DNA of 64,000 nt from Bactericera cockerelli. Its lineage: Eukaryota > Arthropoda > Insecta > Hemiptera > Triozidae. Made by a program: the position numbers and the translations under genes. The stretch spans positions 8,377,736 through 8,441,735 of the forward strand of contig CM044964.1 in assembly GCA_024516035.1 (NCBI GenBank), written 5' to 3'. Positions 9,826-22,349 of this stretch are shown here, one piece after another; the first letter of the stretch is position 1; every line of letters begins with the position of its first letter. The notes under the pieces are model-generated. The model saw only the letters and a list, made by a program, of their open reading frames with translations. It was not told where the DNA came from and made no database searches.

Positions 9826-11350
9826 GCTACTTCTGTGGAGGGTCTGTGGGAAGGTCATAGTTGTTAATACATAATAAAGGATCAAATTTGGTTTCGGTTT
9901 AAAAGTGTAGATCTCTTGTATTTTATGGCTTCATTACCAAAGGGGCATACGACCTACCTACCACGCTCTACAGGCAAAGTACAGATGCAAGTCATATAAA
10001 TAAAAAGGGTCTGTTTTAATAAATTCAGACCGTTAGAAATAAAAAAAAAGGGATAATGGAGGAAATTATATTGTACAGTTTGCCGACTTTATAACTTCTT
10101 ATTACTTCCAAGCAATGTGTAACATTAGAAATCGGAAGTATTGCAAAATATATTTTTTGCTCCAATGTCAGTTTTTCATATTTCTGGACCTCCTGAGCAA
10201 CTTTAGTTTTGTGTCTGTCTGTCGGTCTGTTAAATACATTCCCTATAACTCGCAAATCTCAGACACTACTAAACAGATAATATTTATGAAATTTTGCACA
10301 CACATAAAAGACGTACTGTAGGTGGTCCCATTTTAAATTCATGAACTTCGCAACTGCGGTTCTTGGTAATAGAGACCATGCGCTTGACCACTATTTTTTT
10401 TTTTTTTTCTTATACTATTATATCTCGTGAACGGTACACCCGATTTTATGATGAAATTTTGTATGTATATGCGTATCAGCGTTTTAAATAATGCAATTTG
10501 ATTTTATTTTTTTAAAAAAAATTATGATTAAGCTCTGTTATTTAAAAAAAAACCGAAATTTTCACGGGGAATGCCACAACCATTCACGAGGAAGTATTGT
10601 GTCCATAAATGGCAGTGTATTTTATTCTCTCTCTGTTAAACTGATTTGATGATACCAACATTGCCTATTGCTTTCTGAATTATTATAGCATTCAACAATC
10701 TGGAGCCCACAACCCAAGGACTAAGATGTAGGTATAGCAGTATTTTCCCTTCTTCTGTGGAGGGTCTGTGGGAAGGTCAAAGTTGTTAATAATGAAGGAT
10801 CAATTTTGGTTTAGCTTTTAAAGTGCAGATCTCTTGTGTTTTATGGCTTTATTATCAAAGGGGCATACGACATACCTACCTACCACGCTCCAAAGGCAAA
10901 GTACAGATGCAACTCATATAAATGAAAAAAGGGTGTGTTTTATTCAGACCGTTAGAAATAAAAACAAAGGGAGAATGGAGGAAATTATCCTGTACGTTTG
11001 CCGACTTCAGATAGTCAGGATGGGGGTTTTACCCTCCATTCGTTAGGAATTGTACCAGCTACCCACTAGGGCCGGAATAGTCAGCCTCACGTGTTCGGAG
11101 GGAATAGAATTTTCTGTGCGAAAAGTCTGCTTCAACCGGGAATTGAACTTGGGACTACGGGCAGTAGTCACAACCGTTACGCCATGGAGGCTGGCAAATT
11201 TTTGGGATTCCATTACTTTCCTTTTTATATATAGGATAAGGAAAGTAAAAAAGGTATGTTTTATTAAATTCAGACGGTCAGAATTAAAATTAAAGGGAGA
11301 ATGGAGGAAATTATCCTGTTCCTCGACTTTACAACTTCTTATTTTATTAT
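9826..11350. repeat. Three partial direct copies of a dispersed repeat
   Basis: The sequence CTGTGGAGGGTCTGTGGGAA, then AGATCTCTTGT, TTTTATGGCTT, CAAAGGGGCATACGAC, CAGACCGTTAGAAATAAAA and GGAGGAAATTAT, occurs at about 9833-10075 and about 10754-10995. Its last part recurs a third time at about 11240-11340. A reversed SINE sits at 11000-11195. The repeats have no coding capacity that I can recognise. Confidence 0.7.
11118..11195 (-). repeat. tRNA-like SINE head, GCCTCCATGGCGTAACGG type, reversed
   Basis: On the minus strand, GCCTCCATGGCGTAACGGTT, GTGACTACTGCCCGTAGTCC and the B-box-like GTTCAATTCCC appear in order. The same head is at about 35757-35815, also reversed. It is the head partner of the TTTAACGTCCTGACT body (compare 10995-11110). 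Confidence 0.65.
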
Positions 11351-11504
11351 ATTTAGCTAATAAGTCCCCTCTATGATTAGTTTTAAATCTAGTCTTTAGT
11401 TCACTGACGATGTCATAACTGGCGAAACGGCCATCTGAAAATAAATAATTAAGTAAAACAAAAAAGCCAAATATTTTTTATCTTAAAATTATTTCGACAT
11501 AATA

Positions 11505-11690
11505 TGGACGCACGAATATCTCAGTGATTAAGAACTCGCTTGCCATGCGGAAGGTCCCGGGTTCGAACCCTCGCAGAAACAATAGAACTAGTATTCAAAA
11601 TTTGTTTATACTTGTTTGAAGGGAATATTTTCCGGGGCGTTCTTTTTGACCCAACACCTAAAATCTCAGAAACTACCGAACGAATGTCAA
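11505..11690 (+). repeat. tRNA-headed SINE, partial
   Basis: The head CGCACGAATATCTCAGTGAT, the phrase GCTTGCCATGCGGAAGGTCC and the B box GGGTTCGAACCC match the family at 9290 and 20335. The body is truncated after CCCAACACCTAAA. Confidence 0.65.
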
Positions 11691-11768
11691 TGAAATTTTG
11701 CATACATACAAACATGTAGGGGACGTATTGTAGATTTTTTTTTGAAGGATATTTATATTTATTTATTG

Positions 11769-11802
<34 letters not shown>

Positions 11803-11974
11803 GTATTGTAGATGGTCCAATTTTAAATTTATTAACTTTGTATGAGCTTCTTGGTAATAGAAACCGTGCGCCTGACCTCTAACCATATCTCGTGAACAGT
11901 TATATCTTGTACCACGAAACGAAGAGATACCCGATGAAATGCTTCTTGATTATTTGTGGAAATGTGTGTATATA

Positions 11975-12892
11975 CGAGGTTTGGCTATTAAGTTCGTAGA
12001 CGCGAGCCGCTACGCAAAAGCTGTCCATGCTAGGAATATATGATAAACATATTTAGACAGCTTCAAGTCTTGTGTTTTCATTGATAGCTGTCACATGTCT
12101 GTACTGTAATTAGTTCTGTTGTGACAGCCCGACGCGCAAGACACCTTTTTTAATTTTGCCGGAATTATGATTGATACAAACGTTGAGCAACGAGTGATTT
12201 TTGAATTTTACGTAAAACATGCTGGTGAAACATTTTCTTTGTTAAAGACAGTGTACCAGGAGTCATGTTTGAAAAGATCAACGCTTTATAAGTGGTTTAA
12301 ACGGTTTCAAGATGGTCAGGAAGATGTTGAGGACGATCCACGTCCTGGTCGCCCCCAAAGCTCAAAAACTGACGAAAACATTGAAAAAATTGATGTTATG
12401 ATTCGTTCTGACCGTAGATTAACTCTTAGACTAATGTCTGATACACTTAAAATTAATAAAGAATGTGTGAGACAAATTTTGTACGAAAATTTTAACATGA
12501 CAAAAGTTTGCGCAAAAATGGTGCCATGCGCCAGCCCACAGTGCCTTCTCCTTGAAGACGTTCCTGGTCAAGTACAACACCCCAGTGTTGGAACACCCTC
12601 CTTACTTACCCGACCTGGCCTCGTGCGACTTTTTCTTATTACCAAAAATCAAATCTGCCCTGAAAGGTACCAGATTTGACAGCGTAGATGCCGTTAAGAA
12701 AAAACCGGCAAAAGTCTTGGAAGGCCTCACACAAAATGACCTCCACCACTGTGTCGATCAATGGAAAATTTGCTTAGAACGTTGTAGCGATAGAGGAGGG
12801 GAGTACATTGAAGGGGATAACTACTAAAGTTGGGTAAGTTAAACACACATCGTTTTATGGGAAGAGTCTACGAATTAAATAGCCAAACCTCG
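11975..12892 (+). mobile_element. Mariner-family transposon, internally deleted, complete ends
   Basis: The element starts CGAGGTTTGGCTATTAAGTT and ends with the inverted sequence CTACGAATTAAATAGCCAAA followed by CCTCG. The 27-bp ends match at about 25 positions. It is flanked by TA on both sides (11973-11974 and 12893-12894), the usual Tc1/mariner target duplication. At 918 bp it is shorter than the roughly 1.3 kb usual for intact mariners, because the middle of the transposase is missing. It is therefore non-autonomous, but its ends could still be recognised by a related transposase. Confidence 0.93.
12167..12827 (+). pseudogene. Mariner transposase, deleted and frameshifted
   Basis: The first frame (12167 to about 12520) gives the N-terminal DNA-binding half: a helix-turn-helix region around residues 25-50 (STLYKWFKRFQDG), the WVPHEL-preceding linker motif DDPRPGRPQ at about 62-70, and a second helix-turn-helix up to NMTKVCAKMVP. 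After that, roughly the first two catalytic aspartates and surrounding residues are gone. The second frame (about 12552-12827) carries the C-terminal catalytic block HPPYLPDLASCDFFLLPKIK, with the last Asp of the mariner DD34D triad. The two parts are in different frames, so no complete enzyme can be made. Confidence 0.93.
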
Positions 12893-12894
12893 TA

Positions 12895-13160
12895 TGTCCT
12901 ACCATTAACATGCGTCAAGATTTTTCTAGACCACCCTTTAAAATTAGAATAAGTTGAAGAATCAACCTTCAGTTTTGAGATTGTAAAATATCGGTTCGTT
13001 CCATTAGTACCATATTGTATTCGGTGTTTGCAAATAAATTCCTAATTTACCGCAAAACCGAAATGTGAAGTTCACTATCCTTAATTTTATTTGGGGTGTG
13101 GATGATGAGATTGACCCCTGTCGTACCCTGTTTATTCATACTTTCAATATTCATCTTTTT
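12895..13160. other. Spacer between mariner and satellite array
   Basis: I see nothing recognisable in this short AT-rich spacer. Confidence 0.4.
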
Positions 13161-16100
13161 GAGATTTTGGATGTTTTCAGAAATTGAATGAACTTATCTT
13201 TCGAACCGTACGTCCGATTTGAATGAACTAAAGTGCTATCGATAGATCTAGTAGATTGTAAGATAAGCTGTTCTCGTTCATTTTCTGTCATTTTAGATAA
13301 AGGGTTACTTTTTAACGGAAAACAGTTTTGACACCCAACTGGGTTAAGAATGACCTGGGTTATCAAAAACTATGCATGCGATTTCAAAAAAATTAACGCA
13401 ATTAGGCAGATCTTGCGAAACGTTATCCCAAATTGGCATAAAAACATCAACATATTATTTCATTCTGTCCATTTCTTATCAAAAATGTCTATTTTGGCCT
13501 ACCTCGAACTTTCAAAGGTCTGAAAACCTAGCAAAAATGCAAGCATCAAAAATCTGTGTTGGTCCATGCTTAATAGTTAGTTAAGAGCTATTGAAATCAA
13601 CTTTTGTTTTTAAAAAACCCCTTCATATATCGAAGTTATGCAATCATTTTGAAGGAGCTTTTGTGGCTTTCCTGTTGGCGGTATGGAAATTTTTCGGGAA
13701 TCAAAAACGTATATTTTGGACTACTTCTCTCTAAAATTTAGTTTAAAATACCTAAAATTGCATACTTGATGAAAATTGAATGCAAAATGTCAAATATGAT
13801 AAAATACCCCTTCAATTTTCGCTGAGTATGCAAACAAGTGGTTCCAAATGCTTAGTAAGGCTTTATTCACCACTGGCTATCTTCAGTTAAAATTTGAAAG
13901 AAATCCTTAAAGAAGAGGTTATATGTCGACATGTTTTGCTTAACATTCGACTCTATCTGAGATTTTGGATGTTTTCAGAAATCAAATGAACTTATCTTTC
14001 GAAACGTACGTCCGATTTGAATGAACTAAAGTGTTATCGATAGATCTAGCAGATTGAAAGATAAGCTGTTCTCGTTCATTTTCTGTCATTTTAGATAAAG
14101 GGTTACTTTTTAACGGAAAACAGTTTTGACACCCTACTGGGTTAAGAATGGCCTGGGTTATCAAATACTATGCATGCGATTTCAAAAAAATAAACCCAAT
14201 GAGGCAGATCTTGGAAACGTTATCCCAAATTGGCATAAAAACATCAACATATTATTTCATTCCGTCCATTTCTTATCAAAAATGTCTATTTTGGGCTACC
14301 TCGAACTTTCAAAGGTCTGAAAACCTGGCAAAAATGCAAGCATCAAAAATCTGTGTTAGTCCATGCTTAGTAATTAGTTGAGAGCTATTGAAATCAACTT
14401 TTGTTTTTCAAAAACCCCTTCATGTATCGAAGTTATGCAATCATTTTGAAGGAGCCTTTGTGGCTTTCCTGTTGGCGGTACGGAAATTTTTCGGGAACCA
14501 AAAACGTATATTTTTGACTATTTCTCTCTAAAATTTAGTTTAAAATACCTAAAATTGCATACTTGATGAAAATTGAATGCAAAATGTCAAATATGATAAA
14601 ATACCCCTTCAACTTTCGCTGAGTATGCAAACAAGTGGTTCCAAATGCTTAGTAAGGCTTTATTCACCACTGGCTATATTCAGTTCAAATTTAAAAGAAA
14701 TCCTTAAAGAAGAGGTTATATGTCGACATGTTTTGCTTAGGAATTGACTCGATCTGAGATTTTGGATGTTTTCAGAAATCGAATGAGCTTATCTTTCGAA
14801 CCGTACGTCCGATTTGAATAAACTAAAGTGCTATCGATAGATCTAGTGGATTGTAAGATAAACTGTTCTCGTTCATTTTCTGTCATTTTAGATAAAGGGT
14901 TACTTTTTAACGGAAAACACGTTTGACGCACAACTGGGTTCAGAATGGCCTGGGTTATCAAATACTATGCATGCGATTTCAAAAAAATAAACCCAATGAG
15001 GCAGATCTTGCGAAACGTTATCCCAAATTGGCATAAAAACATCAACATATTATTTCATTCCGTCCATTTCTTATCAAAAATGTCTATTTTGGGCTACCTC
15101 GAACTTTCAAAGGTCTGAAAACCTGGCAAAAATGCAAGCATCAAAAATCTGTGTTAGTCCATGCTTAATAATTAGTTGAGAGCTATTGAAATCAACTTTT
15201 GTTTTTCAAAAACCCCTTCATGTATCGAAGTTATGCAATCATTTTGAAGGAGCCTTTATGGCTTTCCTGTTGGCGGTACGGAAATTTTTCGGGAACCAAA
15301 AACGTATATTTTTGACTATTTCTATCTAAAATTTAGTTTAAAATACCTAAAATTGCATACTTGATGAAAATTGAATGCAAAATGTCAAATATGATAAAAT
15401 ACCCCTTCAACTTTCGCTGAGTATGCAAACAAGTGGTTCCAAATGCTTAGTAAGGCTTTATTCACCACTGGCTATCTTCAGTTCAAATTTGAAAGAAATC
15501 CTTAAAGAAGAGGTTATATGTCGACATGTTTTGCTTAACATTCGACTCTATCTGAGATTTTGGATGTTTTCAGAAATCAAATGAACTTATCTTTCGAAAC
15601 GTACGTCCGATTTGAATGAACTAAAGTGCTATCGATAGATCTAGTAGATTGTAAGATAAGCTGTTCTCGTTCATTTTCTGTCATTTTAGATAAAGGGTTA
15701 CTTTTTAACGGAAAACAGTTTTGACACCCAACTGGGTTAAGAATGACCTGGGTTATCAAAAACTATGCATGCGATTTCAAAAAAAATTAACGCAATTAGG
15801 CAGATCTTGCGAAACGTTATCCCAAATTGGCATAAAAACATCAACATATTATTTCATTCTGTCCATTTCTTATCAAAAATGTCTATTTTGGCCTACCTCG
15901 AACTTTCAAAGGTCTGAAAACCTAGCAAAAATGCAAGCATCAAAAATCTGTGTTGGTCCATGCTTAATAGTTAGTTAAGAGCTATTGAAATCAACTTTTG
16001 TTTTTAAAAAACCCCTTCATATATCGAAGTTATGCAATCATTTTGAAGGAGCTTTTGTGGCTTTCCTGTTGGCGGTATGGAAATTTTTCGGGAATCAAAA

Positions 16101-19100
16101 ACGTATATTTTGGACTACTTCTCTCTAAAATTTAGTTTAAAATACCTAAAATTGCATACTTGATGAAAATTGAATGCAAAATGTCAAATATGATAAAATA
16201 CCCCTTCAATTTTCGCTGAGTATGCAAACAAGTGGTTCCAAATGCTTAGTAAGGCTTTATTCACCACTGGCTATCTTCAGTTCAAATTTGAAAGAAATCC
16301 TTAAAGAAGAGGTTATATGTCGACATGTTTTGCTTAACATTCGACTCTATCTGAGATTTTGGATGTTTTCAGAAATCAAATGAACTTATCTTTCGAAACG
16401 TACGTCCGATTTGAATGAACTAAAGTGTTATCGATAGATCTAGCAGATTGAAAGATAAGCTGTTCTCGTTCATTTTCTGTCATTTTAGATAAAGGGTTAC
16501 TTTTTAACGGAAAACAGTTTTGACACCCTACTGGGTTAAGAATGGCCTGGGTTATCGAATACTATGCATGCGATTTCAAAAAAATAAACCCAATGAGGCA
16601 GATCTTGGAAACGTTATCCCAAATTGGCATAAAAACATCAACATATTATTTCATTCCGTCCATTTCTTATCAAAAATGTCTATTTTGGGCTACCTCGAAC
16701 TTTCAAAGGTCTGAAAACCTGGCAAAAATGCAAGCATCAAAAATCTGTGTTAGTCCATGCTTAATAATTAGTTGAGAGCTATTGAAATCAACTTTTGTTT
16801 TTCAAAAACCCCTTCATGTATCGAAGTTATGCAATCATTTTGAAGGAGCCTTTGTGGCTTTCCTGTTGGCGGTACGGAAATTTTTCGGGAACCAAAAACG
16901 TATATTTTTGACTATTTCTCTCTAAAATTTAGTTTAAAATACCTAAAATTGCATACTTGATGAAAATTGAATGCAAAATGTCAAATATGATAAAATACCC
17001 CTTCAATTTTCGCTGAGTATGCAAACAAGTGGTTCCAAATGCTTAGTAAGGCTTTATTCACCACTGGCTATATTCAGTTCAAATTTGAAAGAAATCCTTA
17101 AAGAAGAGGTTATATGTCGACATGTTTTGCTTAGGAATTGACTCGATCTGAGATTTTGGATGTTTTCAGAAATCGAATGAGCTTATCTTTCGAACCGTAC
17201 GTCCGATTTGAATAAACTAAAGTGCTATCGATAGATCTAGTGGATTGTAAGATAAACTGTTCTCGTTCATTTTCTGTCATTTTAGATAAAGGGTTACTTT
17301 TTAACGGAAAACACTTTTGACGCACAACTGGGTTCAGAATGGCCTGGGTTATCAAAAACTATGCATCTGATTTCAAAAAAAAGAGGCAAATCTTGCGAAA
17401 CGTTATCCCAAATTGGCATAAAAACATCAACATATTATTTCATTCTGTCCATTTCTTATCAAAAATGTCTATTTGGGCTTACCTCGAACTTTCAAAGGTC
17501 TGAAAACCTGGCAAAAATGCAAGCATCAAAAATCTGTGTTAGTCTATGCTTAATCGTTAGTTGAGAGCTATTGAAATCAACGTTTGTTTTTCAAAAACCC
17601 CTTCATATATCCAAGTTATGCAATCATTTTGAAGGAGCCTTTGTGGCTTTCCTGTTGGCGGTACGGAAATTTTTTGGGAACCAAAAACGTATATTTTGGA
17701 CTATTTCTTTCTTAAATTTAGTTTAAAATACCTAAAATTGCATACTTGATGAGCATTGAAGGCAAAATGTCAAATATATTAAAATACCCCTTCAACTTTC
17801 GCTGAGTATGCAAACTAGTGGTTCCAAATGCTTGGTAAGGCTTTATTCACTACTGCCTATCTTCAGTCCAAATTTGAAAGAAATCCTTAAAAAAGAGGTT
17901 ATATGTCGACATGTTTTGCTTAGGATTTGACGCGATCTGAGATTTTGGATGTTTTCAGAAATCGAATGAACTTATCTTTCGAACCGTACGTCCGATTTGA
18001 ATAAACTAAAGTGCTATCGATAGATCTAGTGGATTGTAAGATAAGCTGTTCTCGTTCATTTTCTGTCATTTTACATAAAGGGTTAATTTTAAACGGAAAA
18101 CACTTTTGACGCACAACTGGGTTAAGAATGGCCTGGATTATCAAATACTATGCATGCGATTTCAAAAAAATAAACCCAATGAGTCAGATCTTGCGAAACG
18201 TTATCCCAAATTGGCATAAAAACATCAACATTTATTTTTTTGAAATCGCATGCATAGTTTTTGATAACCCAGGTCATTCTTAACCCAGTTGGGTGTCAAA
18301 AGTGTTTTCCGTTAAAAAGTAAGCCTTTATGTAAAATGACAGAAAATGAACGAGAACAGCTTATCTTAAAATCTACTAGATCTATCGATAGCACTTTAGT
18401 TCATTCAAATCGGACGTACGGTTCGAAAGATAAGTTCATTCGATTTCTGAAAACATCCAAAATCTCAGATAGAGTCGAATCCTAAGCAAAACATGTCGAC
18501 ATATAACCTCTTTTTTAAGGATTTCTTTCAAATTTGAACTGAAGATAGGCAGTGGTGAATAAAGCCTTACTAAGCATTTGGAACCACTTGTTTGCATACT
18601 CAGCGAAAGTTGAAGGGGTATTTTATCATATTTGACATTTTGCATTCAATGCTCATAAAGTATGCAATTTTAGGTATTTAAAACTAAATTTTAGAAAGAA
18701 ATATTCAAAAATATACATTTTTGGTTCCCAAAAAATTTCCGTACCGCCAACAGGAAAGCCACAATGGCTCCCTCAAAATGATTGCATAACATGGTAATAT
18801 GAAGGCGTCTTTGAAAAACAAACGTTGATTTCAATAGCTCTCAACTAACGATTAAGCATGGACTAACACAGATTTTTGATGCTTGCATTTTTGCCAGGTT
18901 TTCAGACCTTTGAAAGTTCGAGGTAGCCCAAAATAGACATTTTTGATAAGAAATGGACGGAATGAAATAATTATGTTGATGTTTTTATGCCAATTTGGGA
19001 TAACGTTTCGAAAGATCTGCCTCATTGGGTTTATTTTTTTGAAATCGCATGCATAGTATTTGATAACCCAGGCCATTCTTAACCCAGTTGTGCGTCAAAA

Positions 19101-19489
19101 GTGTTTTCCGTTAAAAAGTAACCCTTTATGTAAAATGACAGAAAATGAACGAGAACAGCTTATCTTTCAATCTGCTAGATCTATCGATAGCACTTTAGTT
19201 CATTCAAATCGGACGTACGTTTCGAAAGATAAGTTCATTTGATTTCTGAAAACATCCAAAATCTCAGATCGAGTCAAATCCTAAGCAAAACATGTCGACA
19301 TATAACCTCTTTTTTAAGGATTTCTTTCAAATTTGAACTGAAGATAGGCAGTGGTGAATAAAGCCTTACCAAGCATTTGGAACCACTTGTTTGCATTCTC
19401 AGCGAAAGTTGAAGGGGTATTTTATTATATTTGACATTTTGCCTTCAATGCTCATCAAGTATGCAATTTTAGGTATTTTAAACTAAATT
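13161..19489. repeat. Satellite array, about 798-bp monomer, with three-monomer higher-order repeat
   Basis: Monomer starts, taken at GAGATTTTGGATGTTTTCAG, are at 13161, 13959, 14756, 15554, 16353, 17150 and 17939. Spacings are 798, 797, 798, 799, 797 and 789. Monomers three apart share private variants, so the first six form two copies of a unit of about 2.39 kb. Near 18235 the orientation reverses, and about one and a half monomers run on the minus strand to 19489. Short frames of 60-85 residues recur in each monomer, but differ between copies and look non-coding. The monomer contains a reliably kept GTCGACAT word and many A/T tracts. Confidence 0.92.
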
Positions 19490-19499
19490 TTTTCTACGT

Positions 19500-20040
19500 T
19501 TATTTTTAAATTTCATTTTTCTCAGTGTAAAATTTAGCTGTACAATACACCCGTCAAAAGTAAAAATAGTATATAGTAGTACAATACACCCGTCAAAAGT
19601 AAAAATAGTATTTAGCTGTACAATACACCCGTCAAAAGTAAAATTAGTATTTAGTAGTACAATACACCCGTCAAAAGTAAAAATAGTATTTAGCTGTACA
19701 ATACACCCGTCAAAAGTAAAAATAGTATTTAGTAGTACAATACACCCGTCAAAAGTAAAAATAGTATTTAGTAGTACAATACACCCGTCAAAAGTAAAAA
19801 TAGTATTTAGTAGTACAATACACCCGTCAAAAGTAAAAATAGTATTTAGTAGTACAATACACCCGTCAAAAGTAAAAATAGTATTTAGTAGTACAATACA
19901 CCCGTCAAAAGTAAAAATAGTATTTAGTAGTACAATACACCCGTCAAAATCTAAAATAGTATTTAACTGTACAATACACCCGTCAAAAATAAAAATAGTA
20001 TTCAGTAGTATAATACACCCGTTAAAAGTAAAAATACTAA
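19500..20040. repeat. 39-bp minisatellite, about 13 copies
   Basis: The unit is about GTACAATACACCCGTCAAAA followed by GTAAAAATAGTATTTAGTA, with GTAGTAC or GCTGTAC variants. Thirty-nine is a multiple of three, so the minus strand stays open for 198 codons as a 13-residue repeat. That frame has no start region, composition or neighbours that suggest a gene. The array starts inside a satellite monomer, where AACTAAATTTT is interrupted. Confidence 0.95.
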
Positions 20041-20334
20041 CTATGTACGAGTACTTGGTACCGCTCTTGGGCATAATATTATAATATGGTAGTCACTTTT
20101 AACTTGCAGCAAAAGAATCATACACGTGAAAAAAGATTTATCATTCGTCTGGCAGGTTTCAAATTATTCAAACTAAATAAATGTGGATATGTGGAATCGC
20201 TCCTGTATTCTACATATCCAGGTATTCCGCTTAGGCTGTGTTTCATCTAAACAAATTTCTCTTCCATTCATTCCACTTTTCAGGTGAAAGAGGTAGCTAA
20301 ATTATATTAAGAACAATCAATGCAAAAATTCAAG

Positions 20335-20603
20335 CTCACGATTAGCTCGGTAGCTAAGCACTCGTACAAAAGGTCCGCGGGTTCGATCGCTGGAGCCGAC
20401 AAAAAATTGTATTCTAAATTTGGTTATAGTTGTTTGTAAGGGATACCATCCGGTGCTCTCGTGATGACCCAGCACCTAAATGGGTAGTAATGAGTCACTT
20501 CTCGCCCATTAACACAAACCACAAAGGTCTATAGTAGCTCCTGTTTCATGGCTAAGAAATAAAAAAAGTCCTTGAAACAATCACCTTTTTTTTTTAAAAA
20601 AAA
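20335..20603 (+). repeat. tRNA-headed SINE, near full length
   Basis: The head CACGATTAGCTCGGTAGCTA, the B-box-like GGTTCGATCGC and the body blocks AAGGGATACCATCCGGTG, TGACCCAGCACCTAAATGGG and CATGGCTAAGAAATAAAAAA match the reversed copy at 9290-9603. It ends in a T/A stretch near 20590-20607. Confidence 0.75.
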
Positions 20604-20607
20604 AAAA

Positions 20608-21196
20608 GAAACAAAATCAAATTTTATGACCACGGATCGTTCCACTTGTAGATTTAGTGAGCACTCGCTGAGTGTATAATAACTATGTTCAACTTGTAGA
20701 GGTTATGGTAGAGCCTTATTATTCCTCAAATCCTCATACTTATACGAGAATTCTATTTGAATTACTTTCCAGCTGCAGAGGTAAAGAAAGTAGATTTACT
20801 GGAAATTTTCCAATACACATAATAAATGTAAATTATAAATTATATTACAGGATTAAACAGATACAAAATTACACTTAAAGAGTATCTTGGACTTCCAGAG
20901 GTCGGGACGAGCAGTTGAAACAAAAAAAAAAATTAACGAAGTTTGAACAAAAAAAAACCGTAGCTTCGATACTGATTTTTGGTTCGTCTAATTATTGCTG
21001 CGTAAGAATATACGTAAAAGAAAAATCAATATTTAGACGAACATCAATTTTATTGGGTTTTTTTGTAAAATGAGAAAGACTATCCAATATCTATTTTTCA
21101 AATTATTAATACAATTTCTTCAACTCATTCTCTATGCGCCAATACCACTCAGAAAACTTAAAAAGTTATATTTTCAATGAAAATGGAAAAAGGAAT
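20608..21196. other. Unclassified spacer before gap
   Basis: This is AT-rich DNA with short ORFs only. I do not recognise any gene or element. Confidence 0.4.
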
Positions 21197-21296
21197 NNNN
21201 NNNNNNNNNNNNNNNNNNNNNNNNNNNNNNNNNNNNNNNNNNNNNNNNNNNNNNNNNNNNNNNNNNNNNNNNNNNNNNNNNNNNNNNNNNNNNNNN
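21197..21296. other. Assembly gap, 100 N
   Basis: Exactly one hundred undetermined bases, a standard placeholder of unknown true length. It abuts a reversed retroelement tail that begins at 21297. Confidence 0.99.
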
Positions 21297-21352
21297 TGTC
21301 CTAACTAAAGGGCGGGGTTATTGCCTATGGCAAATCTCTTCCACCCAACGTT
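21297..21352 (-). repeat. Retroelement tail head, reversed
   Basis: TGTCCTAACTAAAGGGCGGG, then TTGCCTATGGCAA and CTCTTCCACCCAAC. The AT-rich remainder of the element probably lies in the adjacent gap. Confidence 0.7.
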
Positions 21353-21639
21353 TTACCATAAACATTAATTTTATTTTAGGATCTCTTCAAAGGACAGACA
21401 CGTATGCTCGACTTATTAAACAGGATTAAAGTTAAGATAAGCCCGACTGTCTCTGAACTTGTGCTATATACTCTGTGATTAGATGAAACTCGATTTGAGG
21501 GTGTGTCTGGCTTATCTTAACTCTAAGTCTGTTTAATAATTTGGCCCTTATTCTCATTCACACGTGTCACTCTTTTAGAATTTTGCCCTCTAAACAATCG
21601 ACTAGCAAGTGGATAGTAGTGGATGGTGTTGGGGCACTA

Positions 21640-21775
21640 GGCGTGATCTGTTCGGATGTTGTTAATCTCGTTGTAACAAAATTGTTATTGTAGCAAGATT
21701 GTTGTTGTGACAAGATTGTTGTTGTAAAAAGACATTTTATTTTGTTGTAACAAGATTGTTCTTGTAACAATATTT
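21640..21775. repeat. Short tandem repeat of GTTGTAACAAGATT words
   Basis: GTTGTAACAA/AGATTGTT words are repeated about six times with variation. The surrounding 21353-21893 is otherwise unclassified spacer; ACACTGCCTCTGG-type text around 21800 recurs near 35280. Confidence 0.6.
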
Positions 21776-21894
21776 GATTAACTAATCCTACAATATCCCT
21801 TAACATGCCCTCTGGTGCGAATTTCAACTATCCACAGCGCATTTATATCAGCTTTTAAGTGATTAAAGCTTGGATTAACAAATTAATTATTAAT

Positions 21895-22110
21895 TGGGTG
21901 TTACGTTCCTCTCAACAGCTAGGTCATCTCGAGAAGGGGGTGTTACCCTCCATTCGTATAGGAAACTCACAAACCTGCTAACCACATTCCCCTCACCCTG
22001 CCTGGGTTTGGTCGGAAGGCAAGCATCACGAAGTCTTCACTTCGCTGTACGTGGCTTAACTTCGACGATTCTACGAGAAACGGTGCATTCAACGCGCCAT
22101 TTATTTATGC
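21895..22110 (+). repeat. SINE body, TTTAACGTC-related
   Basis: CAACAGCTAGGTCATCTCGA, GGGTGTTACCCTCCATTCGT, GGAAACTCACAAACCTGCT, AAGTCTTCACTTCGCTGTAC and GGTGCATTCAACGCGCCA are the diagnostic blocks. This is the left edge of duplication copy 2. Confidence 0.7.
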
Positions 22111-22349
22111 TGAACTTATGCTGGTGTGGGCATAGGTATTTTTATTTATTTTATTGGTTGACAAATACAATAATTGCACATAAACCAAAATCAAAAATTG
22201 TTAAAAGATAAGTTATATGTATGAAGTTACATAAAAGATATTATTTGTAGACAAAAAGCCATCGACGCTGGCCCTAGATTTTTAATCCTGTTTTATAATA
22301 AATTGAGTCCTAAGTTTGCGCTTCCACCTTCGAGCGGGGAACCTCAGTA

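Noticed and set aside
13151..19242. Repeated 60-85 residue open frames in the satellite, as a possible gene family
   Set aside because: They follow the satellite period exactly, occur on both strands of the same monomer, differ between copies by frame-breaking changes and contain no domain.
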